A DNA stretch of 64,000 nucleotides, from NCBI GenBank assembly GCA_963696025.1, contig CAVOII010000004.1, positions 248,001 through 312,000 of the forward strand, written 5' to 3'. The stretch comes from JABCYV01 sp963696025. GTDB taxonomy: Bacteria > Acidobacteriota > Terriglobia > Terriglobales > Acidobacteriaceae. The notes under the pieces were generated by a model, which saw only the letters and a list, made by a program, of their open reading frames with translations, was not told where the DNA came from and did not search any database. Of this stretch, positions 26,761-34,285 are shown in pieces. The position numbers and the translations under genes were made by a program. Numbering within the stretch: position 1 is the stretch's first letter; the number at the start of each line of letters is the position of its first letter.

Positions 26761-27589
26761 AGTCTATCTCGTTGGCGCCGGCCCGGGTGATCCGGAGCTG
26801 CTCACGCTGAAGGCTCTCAAGCTCCTGAAGACGGCGGATGTCGTGTTGCACGATGACTTGATCGGACCGGAGATTCTCGCGTTTATCCCGTCGACGACCA
26901 AAATCCAGAACGTCGGGAAACGCTGCGGCTGGAAGAGCATTCGCCAGGAGGAGATTAACTCTCTCCTTCTGCAATTTGCATCGCTCGGATTACAGGTCGT
27001 GCGCCTGAAGAGCGGGGACCCGCTGATCTTCGGCCGCGCTGGCGAAGAGATTGAAGCTTTGCGCCGAGCCAAGATTGACTTCGAGATCGTTCCCGGAGTG
27101 ACAGCCTCTCTGGGTGCGGCCGCTGCTGCGAATATTCCCCTCACTCATCGCCGGATTTCGTCCGCTTTGATTTTCCTCACTAGCCATCACTCGAATGGGA
27201 ATGACTTGGGCGAATGGCCAGCGCATTTGTCCCCCGGTGCGACGCTAGTGATTTACATGCCCGGATACCAGTATCAGAGCACAGTCCGCCGCCTGATTGA
27301 GGCCGGACTAGAGGCGACAACTCCCTGCGCGATTATTTCTCAGGCCACATCGCCAGACCAACAGGTTCACCACACGACGTTACAAGATTTGCCAATCGCT
27401 CCCAGACTGCCGGCTCCTACGTTGCTGATAGTCGGGGAAGTCGTGCGCTTCGCGGACAAGGTTTCTTTGCGGGAGGAATTCGCCTGGTCGGGCCTTGAAC
27501 AAGCTACACACGTGATTCCGCTAGTGGCGCAGTCCAGCTTTTCAGGCGAGAGCGAGGAAGTTCTAGGGACTCAGGAGCAATCGGAGTGA
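26750..27589 (+). CDS. cobA: Uroporphyrinogen-III C-methyltransferase (SUMT)
   Basis: 279 residues from GTG 26750 (AGAGGA six bases upstream). SAM-binding SUMT signature KVYLVGAGPGDPELLTLKAL at the N-terminus, then ADVVLHDDLI, VRLKSGDPLIFGRAGEE (conserved GDPxxFGRxxEE), FEIVPGVTAS and IPLTHRRISSALIFLTSHH. It makes precorrin-2 from uroporphyrinogen III using two SAM and feeds the preceding dehydrogenase/chelatase for siroheme. The ~35-residue C-terminal extension (QATHVIPLVAQSSFSGESEE) is not part of the core and looks unstructured. Overlaps cysH by four bases (GTGA), implying translational coupling through the operon. Confidence 0.93.
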   Translation: MTGKVYLVGAGPGDPELLTLKALKLLKTADVVLHDDLIGPEILAFIPSTTKIQNVGKRCGWKSIRQEEINSLLLQFASLGLQVVRLKSGDPLIFGRAGEEIEALRRAKIDFEIVPGVTASLGAAAAANIPLTHRRISSALIFLTSHHSNGNDLGEWPAHLSPGATLVIYMPGYQYQSTVRRLIEAGLEATTPCAIISQATSPDQQVHHTTLQDLPIAPRLPAPTLLIVGEVVRFADKVSLREEFAWSGLEQATHVIPLVAQSSFSGESEEVLGTQEQSE

Positions 27590-28320
27590 GACAACACTGG
27601 GAGCAAGTCCAAATTCCGGCCGAGCAATGGAGCGCTGAAGAAGTTTTGCGCTGGGCGTTCAGCACTTTTGGAAAAGACTTAGCGATGGCATCGGGGTTTG
27701 GAGTGGAAGGCATGGCCTTGATTGATATTGCCTCTCGCGTCCTGCCCGAGCTGAAAGTCTTCACGCTGGATACTGAATTTCTGTTTGCGGAAACCTACGA
27801 TCTGATCGATCGGGTGGAAAAACGCTATGGAATAAAAGTGGAACGAGTGTACTCGGCGCTCACACCCGAAGAGCAAGAGCGCACCCATGGGCGAGCGCTT
27901 TGGACCAGTGATCCCGACCAATGCTGCAGCCTTAGAAAGATCGAACCACTTAAGCAGAAGCTTTCGGAGTTGCGGGCCTGGATTACGGCAATCCGCCGAG
28001 ACCAGACCTCCGCTCGTTCCTCCGCCCGGAAGGTGGAATGGGATGCGAAGTTTCAATTGGTAAAGATCAATCCCATTGCGGACTGGACGACCGAGATGGT
28101 ATGGAACTACGTCCGGAAACACAATGTCCCCTACAACCCGCTCCACGACCGCAATTACCCGAGCATCGGGTGCACGCATTGCACGCGAGCGATTCAGCCT
28201 GGAGAGGACATCCGTGCTGGGCGCTGGTCGGGCTTCCAGAAGACCGAATGCGGGTTGCATATCGGGCCCGCGGTTACACCGTTAGTCCGTATCGAAACCC
28301 CGGTGAGTTGCGAAGAATAG
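27586..28320 (+). CDS. cysH: APS reductase-type CysH (thioredoxin-dependent, [4Fe-4S])
   Basis: 244 residues from GTG 27586. ATP-pyrophosphatase-like fold: FGKDLAMASGFGVEGMALID (residues 29-48), FTLDTEFLFAET, and TAIRRDQTSARS. Cys113-Cys114 (DQCCSLRK) plus Cys196 and Cys199 (GCTHC) are the four iron-sulfur ligands that mark adenylylsulfate (APS) reductases rather than PAPS reductases lacking the cluster. The catalytic cysteine is Cys222 in KTECGLH. It reduces APS to sulfite with thioredoxin, supplying the substrate for the sulfite reductase of the same operon. The sulfate adenylyltransferase is not in the window. Confidence 0.95.
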   Translation: MRQHWEQVQIPAEQWSAEEVLRWAFSTFGKDLAMASGFGVEGMALIDIASRVLPELKVFTLDTEFLFAETYDLIDRVEKRYGIKVERVYSALTPEEQERTHGRALWTSDPDQCCSLRKIEPLKQKLSELRAWITAIRRDQTSARSSARKVEWDAKFQLVKINPIADWTTEMVWNYVRKHNVPYNPLHDRNYPSIGCTHCTRAIQPGEDIRAGRWSGFQKTECGLHIGPAVTPLVRIETPVSCEE

Positions 28321-28368
28321 AAAATCCCCCGCCCGCCGAAAAATCCATCAGCGCCATCGAAATTCTAG

Positions 28369-28402
28369 ATTGTACTTTCCTGCATAGTTGAAGGTACACA
28401 AT
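28369..28402 (+). promoter_or_regulatory. Imperfect inverted repeat just upstream of gltB start
   Basis: ATTGTACTTTC (28369-28379) opposes GAAGGTACACAAT (28390-28402); GTACTTTC with GAAGGTAC gives eight pairs with one G-U in RNA. The 3' arm contains GAAGG, the only ribosome-site-like sequence before ATG 28408, so the element could be an operator or a translation-controlling hairpin. Confidence 0.4.
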
Positions 28403-28407
28403 GGAAG

Positions 28408-31400
28408 ATGGCGCGTAGTTTCACAGCGATCGACCGCGATGCTTGCGGAGTTGGCTTTGTTGCCCAACTGGGGGGCGAGGCTTCGCATGAGATCGTCGAG
28501 CGAGCTCTGCAGGCCTTGGTCCGGCTCTCCCATCGCGGTGGTGTAGATGCGGACGGACGCAGCGGCGACGGAGCCGGGCTGCTCACGCTTATTCCAGATG
28601 GGTTTATCCGCAAAGAGGGGCGTAGAGCGGGGATCGAGCTTCCTGCTGTCTTTGGATTGGGGATGGTCTTCCTGCCTCGCCGGGACGAGGAGACAGCACA
28701 CGCAGCAATTGAGGTGCTGGCCAAAGAAAACGATCTTCGATGCCTGGGCTGGCGCCAGGTTCCGACTAATCCCGAGATGACCGGACCGCGGGCCGGCGAT
28801 ACGGTCCCAGTCATCCAGCAGTGTTTTTTTGTTGCCCAACACCCAACGGCGAATTTAGAAGATCTGTTGTTTCGGTTACGTAAGGAGGCCGAAGCAGCCT
28901 GCCCGTCGGGAACTTATTTTTGTTCTCTGTCCTCGCGAACTGTAGTTTACAAAGGCTTGTTGACGCCGGCCCAATTGCCTGCATTTTATTCTGATCTGGC
29001 GGACCCGGAATTTGAAAGTCCATTTGCCATATTTCATCAACGCTACTCAACGAATACTCAACCCAGTTGGTCGCTTGCTCAACCGTTCCGTTTTGTAGCG
29101 CACAACGGGGAGATCAATACCATCAGCGCCAACCGACGCTGGCTTCGAGCCAGAGAGCCGGGACTGCGCCGCAGGCTCGGACTGCCAGATCGAGCGCGTC
29201 TGCTGGAAGAACGGGTAAGTGACTCGGCGAGCTTCGACAACGGCGCGGAGGTTCTTCTCCGCCAAGGTTACAGTCCTGCGGAGGCAATGCTGTCGATGGT
29301 TCCACCCGCCTGGGAAAATTGTCCTCAGGCCACAACGGAGTTGCGGGGTTTTCTCGAGGAACGCGCGCCTGAGCAGGAACCTTGGGATGGTCCCGCAGCA
29401 CTTATTTTCACCAACGGACGCACCGTCGGCGCCAAGCTCGACCGCAATGGGCTACGGCCTCTGCGGTACACACTCACTTCTGACGGCCTCTTGGTTGTCG
29501 GCTCCGAGGTGGGAATCGCAGACATGCGGGGCAAGCGTGTGGTCGAACGGCAACGTCTTGGACCTGGCGAGATACTTCTGGTGAATTTAGCGACCGGCGA
29601 GTTTGTCCGTCCCAGAGATCCAGTACCGTTTAGTCCGCAGATATTGCGAACTTCACCGCGGCCTGCCATTTTCCTGACGCCGAGCGACCGCGCTCTCGCT
29701 ATGTCGACACAAGAGCCGACGAAGGTTATGGCTGCGCTGGGCTGGAGCGAAGATCAATTTCGACTGCTCTTTCAACCCCTAGTGGAACAGGGTCAGGAAG
29801 CCGTCTGGAGTATGGGAGACGACGCGCCGCCGGCTGCGCTGTCGAGCCTACATCGTCCACTCTGGGATTATTGCAAGCAGCGCTTCGCGCAAGTTACGAA
29901 TCCGCCCATTGACTCTCTGCGCGAAAGTCACGTTATGTCTCTCAGGAGTTTCCTCGGTGATGCTGTTTTACTCGATTCGCCCCTGCTCGACGCTGGTCAG
30001 TTGGAAGCGTTGCGGAAGGAGGTGGGAACGCCGCTGGCGATCGACTTCACGTTTGCGGTCGCCGACGGAGTCGAGGGCGCACAGGCAGCGCTGGCGCGGG
30101 TGCAACGAGAATCCCAAGTGGTCGTCCCGAGAAAAAGCGGATTCGTCTTACTGACAGATCGCGGAGTCGATGCACAACGCACGGCGCTGCCCGCGTTGCT
30201 GGCCACGGCCGGGGCCTGGAAATCCATGGTGGAGGCTGGGGGCTGGAACATCCCCCTGGTAATTGAAACCGGGCAAGTCCTTGACACACATCACGTGGCT
30301 CTGCTGATCGCCGCAGGTGCGACGGCGGTTTTTCCGTATCTAGCGCTCGAACAGGCGTCGATTCTCAGACCGGATGGAGCGAAACGCTATCGGGCAGCCG
30401 TGGAAAAGGGACTGCGCAAGGTGATCGCCCGCATGGGTATCTCCACCATCGCGAGCTATCGCAATAGTCAGCTCTTCGAGACTATCGCCCTGGATCCAGA
30501 CGTCTGCGACGTATTCTTTGAGGATGCCAGCTGTGTTCTTGGCGGTAAGGGGCTTCGCGATCTTCTGCAGGATTGCCTGGAGCGTCACGCTACAGCGTTC
30601 TCGCCCAACGCCGTCGCAATGCAGGACAACGGGCTCTATCGCTTCCGGCGCAACGGAGAGCGCCATGCCACGTCGCCCGAACTGGTAAGGCGCATGCATC
30701 GTTACATCAAATCGCCGACGTCGGAAAACTATGAGGCGTTTGCGGAGCTAGGAGAGCAGCGGCAACCTGTCGCCATCCGAGACTTCTTGGAAATTGTGAC
30801 TACCACCTCAGTGCCGTTGGCAGAAGTTGAATCGGAGGCTTCCGTCCTCACTCGCTTCAGCACCCAAGCCATGTCTCTGGGGGCAGTGTCGCCCGAGACT
30901 CATCGCACCCTGGCCATCGCCATGAACCGTTTGGGAGGCCGCAGCAATACCGGCGAGGGCGGTGAAGACCCGGAAATCTATCGCGATAGTGGCGAAGCCA
31001 ATAACCGGGTCAAGCAGGTCGCGTCGGCGCGCTTTGGAGTGACCGCCGAATACCTGGTTCATGCGGATGAACTGGAAATCAAGATCGCGCAAGGTGCGAA
31101 GCCAGGCGAGGGCGGTCAACTTCCAGCCAGCAAAGTGTCGGTGTACATCGCGCGGCTACGCCACGCCGTTCCCGGGATGACGCTCATCTCGCCGCCACCC
31201 CATCACGACATCTATAGTATCGAGGACTTGGCGCAGCTTATCTACGATCTCCGAGCAGTGAATCCGCAAGCCAGAATCGGAGTGAAGCTAGTTTCCAGCG
31301 CTGGCGTGGGGATCATTGCGACCGGTGTGGCGAAGGCTGGTGCCAGCGTCATCACTATCAGCGGACATGATGGCGGGACCGGTGCATCGCCGATTACTTC

Positions 31401-32739
31401 CATCAAAAATACCGGATTGCCATGGGAAGTAGGACTGCGAGACGCCCATTGTGCGTTGTTAAAGACCGGCTTGCGGGAACGCGTACGGCTGCGGGTGGAT
31501 GGCGGGTTCAAGTTTCCTCGGGACGTGATCGTTGGAGCGCTGCTCGGCGCTGATGAATTCGGTTTCGGAACCGCCGCCTTGCTAGCCATCGGATGCGTGA
31601 TGGCTCGCCAGTGTCATCTCAATACCTGTCCTGTCGGTATTGCGACACAGGACGAGAAACTACGCGCCCGCTTCGCCGGAAAGCCCGAGATGGTTGAGAC
31701 CTACTTTCGAGGGGTAGCTGCCGAAGTCCGTGAATCGTTGTCTGCAATGGGGGCTCGCTCGATCGGTGAAATTGTAGGTGCGGTTCACCGGCTACGGCCA
31801 AGGATGCCGGAAGCGAAGCGGTATTTGCCCGGGTTGCTCGATCCAGTTGACGTTGCAACGCAGCGGGCCTGCCCCGCCGACAATGACGGTACCTTACATC
31901 TCGAACTGAATCGCACTGTGGATGGACTTGACACGGCCGCGTCGCGCCGACGCCGCTTCCGAATCACCAGCGCGGATCGGGCTATTGGGGCCCACTTGAG
32001 TGGGCAGAAGCTGCGATGTGTGGAGGGCTCGATGGTCGACAGTTCGGACAAGTATGAGTTTGCCGGCAGCGCTGGCCAGAGCTTTGGCGCGTTTCTGATC
32101 GCCGGATTACACTTCCGCCTTCTTGGAGACGCTAATGATTATGTGGGAAAGGGCCTGTCCGGTGGTGTGATCGCGATTTCGGCAGGCGAAGAGGCGTCGC
32201 TGCGCGGAGATGTCCTGGCAGGCAACACCATCTTATATGGCGCGACGAGTGGAGAATTGTACATAGCTGGGCGTGCAGGAGAACGCTTCGCGGTACGCAA
32301 TAGCGGAGCCTTGGCTGTTGTGGAGGGAGTTGGCCAGCACGGTTGCGAGTACATGACTGCAGGCGTCACGGTAATTCTTGGACCGGCGGGAATGAACCTC
32401 GGCGCAGGAATGACGGGCGGCCTCTGCTATGTCCGCCGCGATTCGATCGGAGGGTTGGGATATAACGAGCAATCGGTTTCCATTGCTCCCCTGGAAGTGC
32501 GAGAAGAGCTATGGCTGCGCAGGGTTCTTCGCCGGCATGTTCGCTTTACTGGTAGTCCGCAAGGATTGCGACTTTTGAACGCGGACTTTGCACTGCCGTT
32601 TTTGAGAGTTGAACCAGTGGTGCCACCTTGCTCGGTTACCGAAACGTGGGCTGCGATTCTCGGCCGGTTCAAGCGGCAGGCAGCTTCCGTGTTGAATCTC
32701 CCGCACTCGGTCTATGGCGACGTCGCGGCCGTAGTCTGA
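28408..32739 (+). CDS. gltB: Glutamate synthase, large (GltB / ferredoxin-type GOGAT) subunit
   Basis: 1443 residues, near the usual ~1500. The class II glutamine amidotransferase nucleophile is Cys13 (DRDACGVGFVAQLGG), normally exposed by loss of a short propeptide. The central and FMN barrel regions follow, with IKIAQGAKPGEGGQLPASKV, SPPPHHDIYSIEDLAQLI and VTISGHDGGTGASPITSI. The iron-sulfur ligands are in GCVMARQCHLNTCPVGIATQ, and the C-terminal GXGXG beta-helix has GVIAISAGEEAS and GMTGGLCYV. It transfers the glutamine amide to 2-oxoglutarate. No gltD small subunit is adjacent, so it may use ferredoxin directly or a distant GltD. It is 87 bases after cysH and may be in the same transcript. 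Confidence 0.94.
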   Translation: MARSFTAIDRDACGVGFVAQLGGEASHEIVERALQALVRLSHRGGVDADGRSGDGAGLLTLIPDGFIRKEGRRAGIELPAVFGLGMVFLPRRDEETAHAAIEVLAKENDLRCLGWRQVPTNPEMTGPRAGDTVPVIQQCFFVAQHPTANLEDLLFRLRKEAEAACPSGTYFCSLSSRTVVYKGLLTPAQLPAFYSDLADPEFESPFAIFHQRYSTNTQPSWSLAQPFRFVAHNGEINTISANRRWLRAREPGLRRRLGLPDRARLLEERVSDSASFDNGAEVLLRQGYSPAEAMLSMVPPAWENCPQATTELRGFLEERAPEQEPWDGPAALIFTNGRTVGAKLDRNGLRPLRYTLTSDGLLVVGSEVGIADMRGKRVVERQRLGPGEILLVNLATGEFVRPRDPVPFSPQILRTSPRPAIFLTPSDRALAMSTQEPTKVMAALGWSEDQFRLLFQPLVEQGQEAVWSMGDDAPPAALSSLHRPLWDYCKQRFAQVTNPPIDSLRESHVMSLRSFLGDAVLLDSPLLDAGQLEALRKEVGTPLAIDFTFAVADGVEGAQAALARVQRESQVVVPRKSGFVLLTDRGVDAQRTALPALLATAGAWKSMVEAGGWNIPLVIETGQVLDTHHVALLIAAGATAVFPYLALEQASILRPDGAKRYRAAVEKGLRKVIARMGISTIASYRNSQLFETIALDPDVCDVFFEDASCVLGGKGLRDLLQDCLERHATAFSPNAVAMQDNGLYRFRRNGERHATSPELVRRMHRYIKSPTSENYEAFAELGEQRQPVAIRDFLEIVTTTSVPLAEVESEASVLTRFSTQAMSLGAVSPETHRTLAIAMNRLGGRSNTGEGGEDPEIYRDSGEANNRVKQVASARFGVTAEYLVHADELEIKIAQGAKPGEGGQLPASKVSVYIARLRHAVPGMTLISPPPHHDIYSIEDLAQLIYDLRAVNPQARIGVKLVSSAGVGIIATGVAKAGASVITISGHDGGTGASPITSIKNTGLPWEVGLRDAHCALLKTGLRERVRLRVDGGFKFPRDVIVGALLGADEFGFGTAALLAIGCVMARQCHLNTCPVGIATQDEKLRARFAGKPEMVETYFRGVAAEVRESLSAMGARSIGEIVGAVHRLRPRMPEAKRYLPGLLDPVDVATQRACPADNDGTLHLELNRTVDGLDTAASRRRRFRITSADRAIGAHLSGQKLRCVEGSMVDSSDKYEFAGSAGQSFGAFLIAGLHFRLLGDANDYVGKGLSGGVIAISAGEEASLRGDVLAGNTILYGATSGELYIAGRAGERFAVRNSGALAVVEGVGQHGCEYMTAGVTVILGPAGMNLGAGMTGGLCYVRRDSIGGLGYNEQSVSIAPLEVREELWLRRVLRRHVRFTGSPQGLRLLNADFALPFLRVEPVVPPCSVTETWAAILGRFKRQAASVLNLPHSVYGDVAAVV

Positions 32740-32791
32740 AGACCTCCGAGTGTTCATTATGAACTGGTCAGAATAAGCTTTCGATCTCCGC

Positions 32792-32797
32792 TATAAT
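32792..32797 (+). promoter_or_regulatory. -10 element (TATAAT) of the LysR-type gene
   Basis: A perfect TATAAT lies 13 bases before ATG 32811; predicted start at about 32804 leaves a 5' leader of about seven bases. No convincing -35 hexamer is visible at the right distance, suggesting activator dependence or an extended promoter. Confidence 0.5.
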
Positions 32798-32810
32798 CGC
32801 GCACTATCCC

Positions 32811-33701
32811 ATGGACTTCGACCAGCTAGTCACATTCCTGGAAGTAGCCAAGCTCGGGAGTTTTTCGCGGGCAGGGCAAAAGGTGTTCCGCTCGCAGTCG
32901 GCCGTAAGCGCGCAAATCCGGCAGATGGAACAGGAATACGGAGACCGCTTGCTGGACCGCTCCGGAAAAGATGTAACCTTGACCCCCGCTGGCAGGGTGC
33001 TGTTTGCGTATGCCGAACGGTTATTGCAAATGCGGGATGAGTCCCTGCTCGCCGTGGCTGATCAGGGCAGCACTCCTCGCGGCACTCTGGTAATCGGTGC
33101 CAACGAAGCCACCTGCCTCTATGTCTTGCCTGACGTGTTCGCAAAGTACTGCCATCTCTATCCCGGAGTCCAAATAAGTATCTACCGGAATTTCAGTTAC
33201 AAGATTGTAGAGAAGCTGGAAAACGGCACCATCGATGTCGGAATCGTGACTTTGCCGGTCAAATCTCCCAGTCTCAAATCGCACCCTATTTTCCGCGATC
33301 AACTCATGGTGATGGTGAGTCCGGAGAATCCTCTAGCCAAGCTCGAGGTTGTGCCCGTCAGTGAGATTGTGAAACACCCGCTTCTGCTTCCGAAAACCGG
33401 CTTCAGTCGCCGTGTGATGGATAAGCTTTTCCGCCCTTTTGCCTCGCAACTGCAAATCCGAATGGAGTTGCCGAGCGTCGGAATGATCAAGAGCTTCGTG
33501 GCCGCCGGGCTTGGAGTCTCCCTGATAAGTGCCAGCTTTGCCCGCGATCAGGTGCTGGCAGGCCGCGTTAAACTGATTCCAATTCAAGATGAGGAATTGT
33601 GGCGCGAACTAGGGCTTGCTTACCGCCGAGACCGAACGCTGGCCCGGGCCACCGCCACGTTCATTGCCACCGTCCGCCAACTCGCTGCTGCCTCGAAATA
33701 A
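32811..33701 (+). CDS. LysR-type transcriptional regulator
   Basis: 296 residues, full family length. The N-terminal winged helix is MDFDQLVTFLEVAKLGSFSRA with recognition segment SQSAVSAQIRQMEQEYG and the DRSGKDVTLTPAGRVL wing. The rest is a periplasmic-binding-protein-like effector domain (GTLVIGANEATCLYVLPDVFAKYC, VGIVTLPVKSPSLKS, LPSVGMIKSFVAAGLGVSLI). It lies immediately downstream of the sulfur/glutamate operon on the same strand, so it may control sulfur or nitrogen assimilation genes in the manner of CysB or CysL; this is inference from position only, and the effector cannot be read from the sequence. Confidence 0.93.
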   Translation: MDFDQLVTFLEVAKLGSFSRAGQKVFRSQSAVSAQIRQMEQEYGDRLLDRSGKDVTLTPAGRVLFAYAERLLQMRDESLLAVADQGSTPRGTLVIGANEATCLYVLPDVFAKYCHLYPGVQISIYRNFSYKIVEKLENGTIDVGIVTLPVKSPSLKSHPIFRDQLMVMVSPENPLAKLEVVPVSEIVKHPLLLPKTGFSRRVMDKLFRPFASQLQIRMELPSVGMIKSFVAAGLGVSLISASFARDQVLAGRVKLIPIQDEELWRELGLAYRRDRTLARATATFIATVRQLAAASK

Positions 33702-33736
33702 ACGGGCATTTGGCTAACGAGAATCCAGGTTAGTCG

Positions 33737-33757
33737 TGCATCGGATTTGTCGATGCA
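33737..33757 (+). other. Short hairpin downstream of the LysR-type gene
   Basis: TGCATCG (33737-33743) and CGATGCA (33751-33757) form a perfect 7-bp stem with a 7-base loop, 36 bases after the LysR stop. No U-tract follows, so it is at best a weak terminator or pause site. Confidence 0.35.
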
Positions 33758-33883
33758 GCCGATCAGAATTTCAAATTTCAGTTTGGCTCTGACAATTGGT
33801 AACTTTGAACTACGACCTCAGAGGGCGTCGTCCCCCGTGAATGGCCGCGAATACCAGAATTTAGACCGACTGAGGGGTGTCTT

Positions 33884-34057
33884 ATGAATGAATTGGAAAA
33901 CAGCCTGAACAAGATTCTCGAAGAGCACCAGCACGAAAGCGGGCTACATGTTATCGGTGGCCGGCGTCGATTGGTTGATCGGTTGGTCGAATTTTTCGAG
34001 CACGGACTGCAGCCGGAGAGGCCCGAGCCGAGAATGGGCCGGGAGCAACACAACTAG
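33884..34057 (+). CDS. Small 57-residue protein of unknown function
   Basis: ATG 33884 to TAG 34055-34057, with a strong ribosome site GAGGGG seven bases upstream. The product is charged and predicted helical: NELENSLNKILEEHQHE, then RRRLVDRLVEFFEHGLQP, ending in a polar tail. It has no signal peptide or membrane segment and I do not recognise the family. It lies 17 bases before the Thr/Ile leader of aspartate kinase and is co-oriented with it, so it may be the first frame of the aspartate kinase transcript or an independent small protein. Support is the ribosome site and the amphipathic pattern; there is no homology evidence. Confidence 0.5.
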   Translation: MNELENSLNKILEEHQHESGLHVIGGRRRLVDRLVEFFEHGLQPERPEPRMGREQHN

Positions 34058-34074
34058 TTTCGGAAGCTGAAGCG

Positions 34075-34185
34075 ATGATTCGAGCAACCATGATCTCAAT
34101 TTCCCGGAAGGCTAAGCGAATTACATCGACAAGCACGGCTATGTCGACACGAATTACGTGTCTTCTGGGGGAGGGCGCCTGGTGA
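34075..34185 (+). CDS. Threonine/isoleucine-rich leader peptide (36 codons) of the aspartate kinase attenuator
   Basis: ATG 34075 (GGAAG nine bases upstream), stop TGA 34183-34185. It contains six Thr, five Ile, three Met and five Ser codons. The densest part, RITSTSTAMSTRIT (34117-34158), has five Thr in 14 positions and recalls the Thr/Ile run of the enterobacterial thrL leader, which also controls an aspartate kinase. An intrinsic terminator follows at 34220 and the aspartate kinase starts at 34286. Thr, Ile and Met are end products of the aspartate pathway, so the control codons fit the downstream enzyme. A second in-frame ATG at 34090 would keep all the key codons. The Ser codons could be incidental. 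Confidence 0.72.
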   Translation: MIRATMISISRKAKRITSTSTAMSTRITCLLGEGAW

Positions 34186-34228
34186 GCTGAGTAACATAAA
34201 TTTCTGACAGCTAACAAGACCCACCGGC
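34177..34228 (+). promoter_or_regulatory. Candidate antiterminator helix of the Thr/Ile attenuator
   Basis: GCC (34177-34179) and GGTG (34181-34184), separated by one bulged T, can pair with CACCGGC (34222-34228), the 5' arm of the terminator. The upstream strand overlaps the leader stop codon, so a ribosome finishing the leader would hide it, while one stalled at the Thr run would leave it free. A second small stem, TCGACA (34126-34131) with TGTCGA (34142-34147), lies within the Thr codons and may be a pause hairpin. This antiterminator is weaker than the one in the cysteine system. Confidence 0.45.
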
Positions 34229-34254
34229 CAGAAGCAACTGGCAGGTGGGTTTTT
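34220..34254 (+). terminator. Intrinsic terminator / attenuator hairpin upstream of aspartate kinase
   Basis: CCCACCGGCCAG (34220-34231) pairs with CTGGCAGGTGGG (34238-34249) with one G-A mismatch, loop AAGCAA, followed by five T (34250-34254). It lies 31 bases before the aspartate kinase ATG. The stem closely resembles that of the cysteine attenuator at 24401-24432. Confidence 0.88.
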
Positions 34255-34285
34255 AATTTGCAATGGAAACCAGAGAGGAAAACCG

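Noticed and set aside
33737..33757. Intrinsic terminator after the LysR-type gene
   Set aside because: The 7-bp stem lacks a U-tract; kept only as a low-confidence hairpin.
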